From positions 84,999,501-85,063,500 of the forward strand of contig NC_092588.1 of NCBI RefSeq assembly GCF_047663525.1: a stretch of DNA of 64,000 nucleotides, in the 5' to 3' direction. Both the position numbers and the translations under genes were made by a program. The stretch comes from Anas platyrhynchos (taxonomy: Eukaryota > Chordata > Aves > Anseriformes > Anatidae). This document shows positions 37,043 to 45,751 of this stretch, piece by piece; position 1 is the stretch's first letter, and each line of letters opens with the position of its first letter. The notes below the pieces were generated by a model. That model saw only the letters and a list, made by a program, of their open reading frames with translations. It did no database searches and was not told the DNA's origin.

Positions 37043-37122
37043 GAATAAATTAGAAGTATTTCAAGATTTTGAAATATACAACTATAAACTATTTGAATAA
37101 ATTACAAGTATTTCAAGATTTT
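37043..37122. repeat. 28-base direct repeat, two copies 52 bases apart
   Basis: The 28 bases from 37,043 (gaataaattagaagtatttc onward) recur from 37,095 with a single G-to-C difference. The spacer is unique AT-rich sequence. This looks like a local duplication that happened recently enough to leave only one difference. Confidence 0.8.
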
Positions 37123-39964
37123 TTTAACCTAAATTTTAGACCTGTTTAAGTATTCTGTTGGAAAAATAAGTTGTTCAAGAATGTTTTCAATTAAAAAATT
37201 GAATGAGAAAATTAACCATTTCCTAATGTTTGAGATAGGTAGTAGCTTGTTTCTTCTATAACATTTATGGTGAAAGAAAGGCAAAGGGGAGGGACAACAT
37301 TTTGGAAACAAAAAAATTCACTTGTTTCTTTGATCACGTAAAATTAGCAGAATGTGTAGCAATTTCCTTTGTGTAACTACTAATAACCTTTTCAATAATC
37401 AATAGACAACTTTCTTTTTTTATGCTGCAACACTAATCTAGACTATGTCTGTATAAACCAGTGGCAGAGCTTTTGTTCCACCCTACCTTCCAGTGCTCCT
37501 CCTTCCAAAGCTCTTGGAAGCTGGAGAGGGCAGTTAGTGTCATATACAGAATTTGTGTGGACAGTACTGAAATGTCGTTGAAACAAATTCCATAAACATT
37601 TAAAAATGGTAAATATGTCTAGCCGTAATAATTTTTACATGCTAAGATAGTATAAGCATACAGTTTAAGCTGAAAAAGAGATTAATGTTTCTCTTGCTCT
37701 TTTTCTGTAATATTAATTTGAGTCTGTTCTATGCCTTAGGAATGTTCATTATTTATTTTTGGCAGGGGCTGTGAAGGATCGTTTGCGAATTTTCCTCTTA
37801 TTTCCAACATTATTTTTTTTTTAATCTAGCAGTAGTAGCCTATTTTCAGTGAAAGAGATGGATAGATGGATTCAGTACCCTATGTACATCAGCAGTAAAC
37901 AAGGTACTGAATCGAAAAAATAATTCCCAACTAATAGATGTTTTGTGGACTGTGAACATATGCTTTGTGAACATAGGGGTCGGAGGTCCCTTGATGTTTC
38001 TCAGGCATCTTTGTGGAGAATACTGAATGAAATACTACTATACTATGTAGTGTATTCACTTATCCAGTAGCTGATAAATCTCATCACCTCCAGAAGCCTT
38101 AGGAGGAGAGGGTAATGAATTTCAGGGTGATGTAGATACAGGTATACAAGAAATAAAAAGGAAGGGCACTCTCCTGTTCAGGCTGACTGATGCTAGAGCA
38201 CAAACTGGATGTGAATAGACTAGAGGAAACAAGGACTCAGTTGAAATTCATGCCCTTTGAAGAGGTTGCTTGAATACCCACGGGGCAGCACATTATCCCA
38301 GCGTATGTATGCTTAGACTCAATGGGTTTTTACGAAGTTGATTGCCAGGGAAAAAAAAGCTTTTGCTGGATGGGAATTGTGTGTCACTTTTCAGTGACCC
38401 ACTATCTAATACTTAACTATGCAACATATCTAATTTTCTCTCATAATAGCTTATATCTTGATGAAGTGCCTGTATTCCCATTTCGCAGGTTAGTGTACTG
38501 AGATACGCAAATGAGATGACTTGTCAAAAGTTACAAGAAACTTGCGAAACAGTGTTGGTTTTTGAGATCACAATAGTTGCATCCAGTTTCATCAGTAGAT
38601 ATTAAAATATTTTAAATGGGTGCATATGAAATGTATGCTGCTCTTTTTAAGGGGACTTACAAGCAAGTATGAGCTATGACATTTTTCAGAGATTCTAGAC
38701 ACTGGCAAATCAGGGTTGTTTCTCTGCCTCTCTGTTCCAGTTCAGCACTTTAATTCTTACCTATATTTTGTCTATAGAACATAATTTTTATTTCAAAATT
38801 ATTTTTTCGCTGTTAGTTCCTTATGAAAATAGTTTTGCTTACTGCTCTAAAAACTAATTTAAGATATATATGTATAAAACTGTTATTCAAGTGTAAAGTA
38901 CTTGTATTAACCACATGATGGAGATGAGGGCTCTTGAGAACATATCTGTAATCTTAGCCTGGAAAGACTCATACTTCTAACAAATGTAGAGAACTTCTGT
39001 TTATTTGGAAACATACATAAGGTTACTGTCTTCCTTGAGAGAAAACTAGTTGTCAGTACTCTTGCCTGTATAAATTACCTAGATAAGTGTAATTTAAAAT
39101 CCATGGCAAATAAAGAGAAGATCTTTCTAACAGATGCCTTATAAATTAAAGAAACAACAACAAAATATAACATTGTTTTAAGGACAGAGTATTTGTTGTT
39201 TAGAAAAAGGTATTGTATGGGAATTTACAAAGAGTTTCTGAGTTGCAGGATAATAAATTTCCCTTTCATTGAAATAAATTCACTGTCTCGTTAGAGAAGC
39301 AGTAAAATAAGAAATGACTAAAAATGGATGACATTAATATGTATGGATTTATAATTGCACTCTTGTGAAAAAGCTTGCAAGATTCTAAGTTTAGTGATAA
39401 CGATTTACAGAGCTGTACTTATCCCCAGAAGAAAACAATGATAACTTGCTAGAACACAACGGTTTCAACAATGCCATCAAAATACATAATGTGGAAAACT
39501 TAGCACGTAGGAAGAGTAGATCAACATAGTGCATTATTTAAAAGCAAAGTTTGTATAGATATTTAAAAATTAAATATTTTACAAAATCATGCTGTATGTA
39601 CCTTAAGGCCGATTTCCATTCGACAATAACTATACAGTTCTCATCTGTGTGACTGACATAACTTTTCTCAGTATTGGTATTTCTTATAAACTACAGTTCC
39701 TTTCACAGTTGCTCTCATGTTGGCAGTCCATTTGGTGCTGGTGATGCCAATTAAGCTTATACACAGGCAGCTTTAATGGGTGGGTTTTAGTTGACATCAA
39801 TTTGACAGGCATCAAAACTGTATGATTTTAGCTGTATGACAGTGCCTGGCTTACTGCTTCCACAAATGCATCAAAATCTGACTTTTACTGGAAAGTAAAC
39901 AAGTAGAAGAGTGCATGTGCTGACGATGGTCATAAAGAGCAAGACTAACTGGATTGGTAGGCAG

Positions 39965-40379
39965 GTATGCAAGTCCTATGAGGAGCGGCTGAAGGAGCTG
40001 GGCTTGTTCAGCCTAGAGAAGAGGAGGCTCAGGGGTGACCTTATCGCTCTGTATAAGTACATTAAAGGAGGCTGTAGAGAGGTGGGGGTTGGCCTGTTCT
40101 CCCACGTGCCTGGTGACAGGACGAGGGGGAATGGGCTAAAGTTATGCCAGGGGAGTTTTAGGTTAGATGTTAGGAAGAATTTCTTTACTGAAAGGGTTGT
40201 GAGGCATTGGAACAGGCTGCCCAGGGGGGTGGTGGAGTCACCATCCCTGGAAGTCTTCAAAAGACGTTTAGATGTAGAGCTTAGGGATATGGTTTAGTGG
40301 GGACTGTTAGTGTTAGGTTAGAGGTTGGACTCGATGATCTTGAGGTCTCTTCCAACCTAGAAATTCTGTGATTCTGTAT
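39965..40379 (+). mobile_element. Young CR1 LINE, 3' fragment
   Basis: About 415 bases covering the end of CR1 ORF2 and the whole 3' end. The frame runs from [20 protein letters not shown] through [14 protein letters not shown] to LDVELRDMV and its stop, followed by the 3' block and ATTCTGTG repeats. It matches 10,650-11,060 with roughly two dozen single-base differences by eye and no indels in the coding part, so both belong to the same subfamily. It is 5'-truncated near 39,965, the commonest form of CR1 insertion, and cannot move on its own. Confidence 0.95.
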
Positions 40380-41179
40380 TAAATGGAGATAAACATCAAT
40401 GGAAGGATTCAAGAAGAGTGTCCTGATGCTGCATTTATGTTTTCAGCAGCAGGACAGGCAAAATTTGACTCAGTGCTGGAATCACCAGCAAAGAAAATCA
40501 TTCAGATGGTGAAGTGCACTCTCCTGTCCTACAAGTTCTTATGTCATTGTCTAAAATACAAGATAAAGAAATCAACAAATCCACAGAACACACTGCAAGA
40601 AATAGCATAGTTTGTAAAGTGGGGAAAAAATAGGTAAATCGACAGTTTAGAAACCGTCATACAAGTTATGGTTTGTGTCTTAAAGATTAGTTTTCCAGTG
40701 GGTAAATGGATAGAAAGCCCTAAAAGTTACACACACAGTCATTACGGAAAGTAGGCAATTTGAATGAGACAAAGGTAGTGACAATGACATTAGCAAAATG
40801 AAAGGCACGAGGAAGGGTGTAACGAGAAATGCAAGAAGTTCAAAATGACTTGTGCAAACACTATTGCATCCTGTGTAGTCTCAGACATTTCCCATGTTGT
40901 TGATGACTCTGCAACAGTCGGCCATGCCTGGACTGTTACATTCATAGCGTGCTGCTGTGCTGATAGCATCTGTGAGTTCTCGCTCATTTTTTATTTAAAA
41001 TGCAGGTTCTTTGGAGAAGGGACTGATTATTAGTATAATGGCATGACAGAGAGAAGAATAACATTGACCCTGCATAAAGACAGCACTCAAATTTGGAGGC
41101 ATTACCTTTCTAATAATCTTCAGGATGTGCCTTACCAGCACTGTGCACAGCAGCGGTACTCTATTCAGTATTCAGCATT
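40380..41179. other. Non-coding stretch
   Basis: No gene or transposon is recognised. Short open frames on both strands overlap at 40,790-41,033 and are shadows of each other. There is no recognisable domain. Confidence 0.55.
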
Positions 41180-41560
41180 TAATTTTAGGAAGAGGAAATC
41201 TGCTGAATAGAGAACAGAGGAGAGCAAAAAAGAATGATGAGAGTCTGGGAAGCAAAATGTCCTGTGAAGAGAGATGGAAGGAATGTGGATTGTTAGAGAA
41301 GATGTATCTGTATTTCATATAGGTAAGATATGAAATATCATACCAAAGAGGAAAAGAATAATCCACATTATACTAAACCATACAATACATACAACAAAAA
41401 GCAAAGGACTTAAATTTCAACAAGATACATTTAAGTTAGACATTTGGAAAATCTTTAACTTGATAACCTCACTAAGGAATGGAGGGGGCTAGTTGAGAGA
41501 CCGAGACCATCCTTGGAGGAGTTTTGGGGCAGATTTGGGATCAGCTGAGAGTGGTGCCAC
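41180..41560 (+). mobile_element. Very old CR1 LINE remnant
   Basis: Plus-strand translation near 41,205-41,300 gives REQRRAKKNDESLGSKM then SCEERWKECGLLEK. This lines up with [30 protein letters not shown] of the long copy. Further on, FKLDIWKIFNL at about 41,430-41,460 lines up with [11 protein letters not shown], followed by a degraded LPREVV and SLEVF region (ccatccttggaggagtttt). Many stops and gaps show that it is ancient. The 3' tail is no longer recognisable, so the right-hand limit is approximate. Confidence 0.7.
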
Positions 41561-42194
41561 TGTTGCTGCCTTTGCCTGCTGTCCTAGGATGGGACTTCCA
41601 ACACTGATCAGCTCTAGCTGGGTCTCCAGTGCTGGATCTCCAGTTGGTTTTCTCTAGGTGTCACCATAACAGTGTCTAATTGTTAACTCCAGTCAAAGTA
41701 GAAGTCTTATGGTTATATGGGTAACTGATAAACATTGTAGTGCACCGCTTAAGAGGTAGGTTACTGCTTTACTAATGTAATGTACTGGTTTATGTTTAAG
41801 CAGGTCTAACTGTAGAATTTTCAGAAATTAGAAAAGTTATTATTTATTTATTATTTATTTTATACATACACACACATACACATATTTACTGATTTACAAG
41901 ATCCACCTGTGAAATTGCCGATCTCTTTTACCTTTGACATGCAGTACTTGGGTTTTTAATCCTAGTTTGACACTGTAGATGAGCTAATTCTCCATACAAA
42001 TTACTATACCAACCAGCTACCCTTCTATATCTGTAACACCTACAATCAGGTGAATAAGAATCTCCATAAATAAATACAGTTATTCATATAAAAGTGCTTA
42101 CATCAGGCTGCAAGTCTAAAAATCTCAGATTTAATCTCAGTTTGGATGAGAAGTTTTTATTTTAGACTCCATAATGGGGATTTGTCCAGTTTAT

Positions 42195-42218
42195 CTTCTT
42201 AACATAAATGTTAAGAAG
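42195..42218. repeat. Perfect 11-base inverted repeat with AA centre
   Basis: The left arm cttcttaacat (42,195-42,205) and right arm atgttaagaag (42,208-42,218) are exact reverse complements around a two-base AA centre. The loop is too short for a stable RNA hairpin, so a dimeric protein-binding site or a chance palindrome are the likely readings. Confidence 0.7.
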
Positions 42219-42610
42219 GTCTCAAGGAAATGCCAAACATCTAGTCAAAGAAAGCAGGTGGCTTGAGTTATCTGGACAAACACTTAAATGATTAGCAAGA
42301 CAGTTAAGAGGTAGGATTTTTTCGTGTATATTTCTACTGGATAGCAAGGTCATTTTCAGAAAGGAGGAATGATCTCATTTCCTCTGAATGCATCCTTCTC
42401 CATCTTACACATTGTGGACTGTTTTCAAATTTAATGACTATTCTCTCATAAGTAAGTAACCCTATCTCTATTTTACAGTGAGGCAAGGAAACAAGCTGTT
42501 GGTATTTCAAGGATTTATTTATTTATTTTTTAAACAAATTAAATTCTAAAACAAATACACTTCTTTGTGACAGATAAACAGAGCAAAATTGGAGACTAAA
42601 ATTACCGTTT

Positions 42611-42638
42611 TTTTTGTTTTGTTTTGTTTTGTTTTTTA
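42611..42638. repeat. (TTTTG)n microsatellite
   Basis: About five TTTTG units after a T run, read directly. Confidence 0.8.
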
Positions 42639-43238
42639 GTATTAATTTTTTGGCTTTGCAAAGGCTTGTATGTTTCTTTGTAAATGACACTGGTCCATTT
42701 TTTAGGATTTCTTTTGGTCTTTCAATTGCCAAACTTTAAACACAATTGTAAAGCTACAAAAAAAAAAAAAAAAAAAAGCTTCTGAATGGAATGTTGCAGC
42801 AGTTTTACAGATAGTATAAGCTTTATTGTTGGTACTTCCAACTTTAAGGGAATAGCTAGAATTAATGAACTTCTTAAAGCCACCTCTATGTTATCATAAA
42901 AGGAAATGGTATAGCAAAGTTTTTCTTGCCACCAATTAATAGGAATGACTACAATGAAAATTATACTTGCCAATGATCTCCTAGTTTTAAGTGTGGTATA
43001 TCATAAACTCTTCCTCCATCAGTGCACTTCTACAGTACAGCGACCGTAGACACTTTCAGGGCTTATTCACATGATGGACAGGAAAAGAAATTGTTGGATT
43101 TGTTGAGTCCCTCAGAGTTATTTGAATCTGTCACAGCACTCTCAACTTTCTCCATTCCAAAGACAGGAGTCCATTACCTTTCTTCGCAAAGAATACTCTT
43201 AAGAGTGTCTGCGTAAACAGCTCTCAGAGTATATGTTG

Positions 43239-43480
43239 GTTTTTTTTTTTTTTTTTTTTTTTTCTGGTTGACTGTGCCCAGTGCCCTCAGCTGCTCCTCA
43301 TACATCTTCCTCTCTAGTCCCTTCACTATCTTTGTTGCCCTCCTCTGGACACTCTCCAACAGTTTAATGTTGTACTGTGGTGTCCAGAACTGCACACAGT
43401 ACTCGAGGTGAGGCCACACCAGTGCAAAGTAGAGAGCGACAATCACCTCCCTCGACCAACTAGTGATGCTGTGCTTCACA
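43239..43480 (-). mobile_element. CR1 LINE internal fragment ending in an A tract
   Basis: Minus-strand translation gives [45 protein letters not shown] and YEEQLRALGTV, which are CR1 ORF2 C-terminal residues. On the minus strand it then stops matching CR1 and ends in about 24 A (plus-strand T run 43,239-43,262). The usual CR1 3' region and octamer repeats are absent. CR1 insertions normally end in their octamer repeats, so the A tract directly after an internal break is unusual; it may be a chance pre-existing tract or a differently made insertion. Confidence 0.85.
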
Positions 43481-44699
43481 TCATACCAGAAATTTGGTTG
43501 GTATTAAATGTACATTCAGCAAATATCAGAGTTGCACATCAACAGCTGCAAGAATGCGTGTAGCATGGGCTAAGACAGAGAAACTTTGCTTGTCGTAGGT
43601 TGGCCTAACCTCCTGTGGCTGTTTTGACAACCCTACCCTTTCCCCCAGGCTTCTTCTGCATGTCCTGTGACCTATCCTAATAGGCTGCAAATGGCCCTCT
43701 ATCCAGAAGCCAAACCTCTCTGCATCATGTCTTTGTGATGCTGAAGTAGATGATTACTTTTTGCTTTGGCCACGGAAAGATGGGTGAGCTGAGAGGAAGG
43801 TCTCCTCTGCTGCGTGAGAGCTGCTTTGTTTTTCACTGCACAGGTAGCCTGTTTTCCCTATTTGGCTAAAATTAATGGAGTTGCTGCCTGCCACTTTAAA
43901 ATCCGTGCATGTATGCGTAATTCATCTGTCCGTCTCTGACCACTGAGCACCATGTTATACGTAGCACTGTACTTCTATCAGCTAAGCAGAGGAAACGTCT
44001 GTGTGTTTTTACTAGGCTGGTTGCCTAATTTGCAAGTACGAAGTTGAAGATACTGAAATGTTATGAAGACTACATTGTCCATGTGAAAGGGGCCAGGCTT
44101 AGGGTTGTATGGCTAATATACCTCTGTGGTTGTATATTTTATCCATCTTTTCTCTCTGAATTTAAGTCCTTTTCAAATGTTTTCTTTACAAGAACCCATG
44201 TAGCTTTTTTGCTCTTGGTTTAGCAATACAGTCTCTCAGAGTTTACCTCTTTCACAACAGTTCTTGCCTACAAATAAGCACCAAGAAAACAAAAAGAAGG
44301 GGGCATTTTTATGTTGAGGGTGTAAGAGTAAAGTTATTTCTTAAAATGTAAAGTACTCAACATTCTTGATGAAATGAGAAAACCTTATCCATAAAATAAA
44401 TTTCAGCACTAGCCAAAGAAAAATATCTCTCCTGACTGCATCTTTTGACTGCATATGCCACATTTTAAGTTATTTAATGTTTGATTGCAGTTCAGATGTG
44501 TTTTATGATTGGAAATACAGAAAGGCTGGGGGGGGGAGGAACGATGATGATATCTGGATGATAGATTGTAATGTAGTTTCTCGGGATTTTTTATTCGGTT
44601 TTGTGATGCATTACACCTACTGGATGGCAAAGGCATCATCCTGTCAGCTGGCTGACCGCAGTTTGAGATTCTCTGGCTTTCCCACTGAAGCCTTAGAGA
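43481..44699. other. Non-coding stretch upstream of the CpG island
   Basis: No gene or transposon is recognised. GC content rises toward the right. If the island is a promoter, this is its proximal upstream flank. A G run at about 44,529-44,536 is the only simple repeat seen. Confidence 0.5.
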
Positions 44700-44841
44700 G
44701 CCCAAGGGGGGACGTTTCAGCCAGTCCGAGCTTTTCCCCGCGCAGGAAGCATCCAAGAGCCAGGGTGGAGCTCCAGAAGGGCCGGGTGTTTTTGAAGCAA
44801 GGGGTTAAAACTACTTTTCCCAACTCATAACATTTCAAAGG

Positions 44842-44853
44842 GGAAAATTTTCC
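44842..44853. promoter_or_regulatory. 12-base palindrome GGAAAATTTTCC
   Basis: A perfect palindrome preceded by two more G (44,840-44,841). It contains two inverted GGAAAA cores, the DNA core bound by NFAT proteins and close to Rel/NF-kB sites. It sits at the left part of the CpG island about 300 bases before the candidate start codon. Binding is inference. Confidence 0.35.
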
Positions 44854-44889
44854 GTGGGAGGGGGTTGCGGGAGGGGAGTCTCGCCGGCA

Positions 44890-44894
44890 ATTGG
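44890..44894 (-). promoter_or_regulatory. Reverse CCAAT box
   Basis: ATTGG on the plus strand within gcaattggctgc, a common NF-Y site in CpG-island promoters. It lies 66 bases left of an Sp1-type box. A five-base match alone is weak; its place in the island gives it some weight. Confidence 0.4.
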
Positions 44895-44959
44895 CTGCTC
44901 GCCGTCAGCCGCAGCGGAGCCGGGGCTGCTGCCGAGGAGCAGGCATCGATCAGCCGGCT

Positions 44960-44965
44960 GGGCGG
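44960..44965 (+). promoter_or_regulatory. Sp1-type GC box
   Basis: GGGCGG in the context tgggcggtgggg inside the CpG island, about 190 bases before the candidate start codon. The match to the Sp1/KLF core is exact; activity is inferred. Confidence 0.45.
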
Positions 44966-45114
44966 TGGGGAGCCACGGCCGGCCCTTTCTGAGAAGGGAG
45001 CGAGCCCTGCCAGGAAGCCACCAGGGCTTTCCACCTGCCTCGGCTGCTCCGGGGTCTCGCTGGGCGCGGAGGGCCCCGCCAAGGGCAGAGGATCGCCCGG
45101 CAGAGGGAAAGGAG

Positions 45115-45170
45115 CTGCTGCTGCTGCTGTACACGCTGCTGCTGCTGTGCATGCTGCTGCTGCTGCTGCG
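45115..45170. repeat. (CTG)n trinucleotide-rich run with interruptions
   Basis: Fourteen CTG units in three blocks, separated by TACACG and TGCATG interruptions, lie directly before the candidate splice donor. On the plus strand the candidate frame reads leucine; other frames read alanine, and the opposite strand reads glutamine or serine. Interrupted CTG runs are usually length-stable. Confidence 0.85.
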
Positions 45171-45184
45171 GCTCCTTGCAGCAG
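45151..45184 (+). CDS. Putative first coding exon: signal-peptide start, phase-1 donor
   Basis: The only plus-strand ATG I find between 44,740 and the donor is at 45,151. It reads MLLLLLRLLAA, with one extra base before a strong splice donor (GCAG then GTAGGG at 45,185). A leucine-rich start ending in small Ala residues is the core of a secretory signal peptide, and a phase-1 intron after it is common in genes for secreted or cell-surface modular proteins. Against this, the leucines come from a CTG repeat, the ATG context is weak (T at -3, C at +4), and the upstream frame also reads leucines, so the exon could be untranslated. No downstream exon is seen and I do not recognise the gene. The 5' end of the exon is unknown. 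Confidence 0.4.
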
Positions 45185-45200
45185 GTAGGGCTCCGGCCGG

Positions 45201-45229
45201 GATGGATGGATGAATGGATGGATGGATGG
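45201..45229. repeat. (GGAT)n microsatellite
   Basis: About seven GGAT units, one carrying an A for G change, lie 16 bases inside the proposed intron. Read directly. Confidence 0.85.
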
Positions 45230-45510
45230 GGGGAGCCGGCTCTGCGCTGTGGGGCTGGCTGTGGGGTGCCCGCAGCATGGGGGAGCCGCCGGGGGTGGTG
45301 CGGGCAGGCGGCCCGGCCCCGCGAAACTTGGGCAAGTTCTGCAAACTTGGGCCGGGGGCTGCGCCTGCATCCCGCTGGGTGAGCGCCCACCCCATACAGA
45401 GCTACGGGGCTGGCCGGCCGCCGTGGGCTGGGAGTGGGATCGGTGCCGGGGACGGCGGGCACAGCCGGGGAGCCCTCCGCTTGGAGGGGAGAACCAGCGA
45501 TTGACGGTGG

Positions 45511-45718
45511 GAAACTTGAAACAAACCTGTTTGACATGTTTTCATGTTAGGTTTGGGTTTTTTTTAAACGCTTCTTCCTTTTTGTGCGTGTGAAGGAAGG
45601 GGGGGGGGATTTCTGCAGCGTTGACGTTTAAAGGGTTAAGGTGCAATTAAAAGAAAGAAGGTAAGAAGGGGGAATTTGACTTGAAGCAACTTTGAAAACA
45701 CCTGAGCAGCCTCCTCCC

Positions 45719-45751
<33 letters not shown>

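Larger units (their letters stand above)
32767..39964. other. Long AT-rich stretch, no gene recognised
   Basis: About 7.2 kb with no supportable gene, transposon or RNA gene. It includes a 16-base tandem duplication at 33,584-33,620, an (AAAT)n array at 34,051-34,085 and a spaced direct repeat at 37,043-37,122, each listed separately. Open frames are about 60-100 codons and lack domains. Confidence 0.6.
41561..43238. other. AT-rich non-coding stretch
   Basis: No gene is recognised. It contains a perfect inverted repeat at 42,195-42,218, a (TTTTG)n run at about 42,611-42,638 and an A run at 42,758-42,777. Open frames have no motifs. Confidence 0.55.
44700..45510. promoter_or_regulatory. CpG island, putative promoter and first exon region
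   Basis: About 800 bases with sharply higher GC and many CpG dinucleotides, the only such block in the window. CpG islands in birds mark most promoters of housekeeping and developmental genes. Visible elements include an Sp1-type GGGCGG at 44,960-44,965, a reversed CCAAT (ATTGG) at 44,890-44,894 and a perfect palindrome GGAAAATTTTCC at 44,842-44,853 resembling paired NFAT/Rel half-sites. There is no TATA box in a convincing place, which is usual for CpG-island promoters. Both strands have long open frames, an expected result of high GC. Direction is inferred from the splice donor and signal-peptide-like start on the plus strand. Confidence 0.8.

Noticed and set aside
44854..45150. Extension of the leucine-rich frame upstream as a 119-residue protein
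   Set aside because: The apparent start at 44,854 is GTG, not ATG. The only in-frame ATG before the donor is at 45,151.
44835..45537. Long minus-strand open frames (186 and 195 codons) across the CpG island
   Set aside because: They are proline, serine and alanine rich or read poly-glutamine from the CTG repeat, overlap in several frames, and have no known domain. This is expected from high GC with few stop codons.
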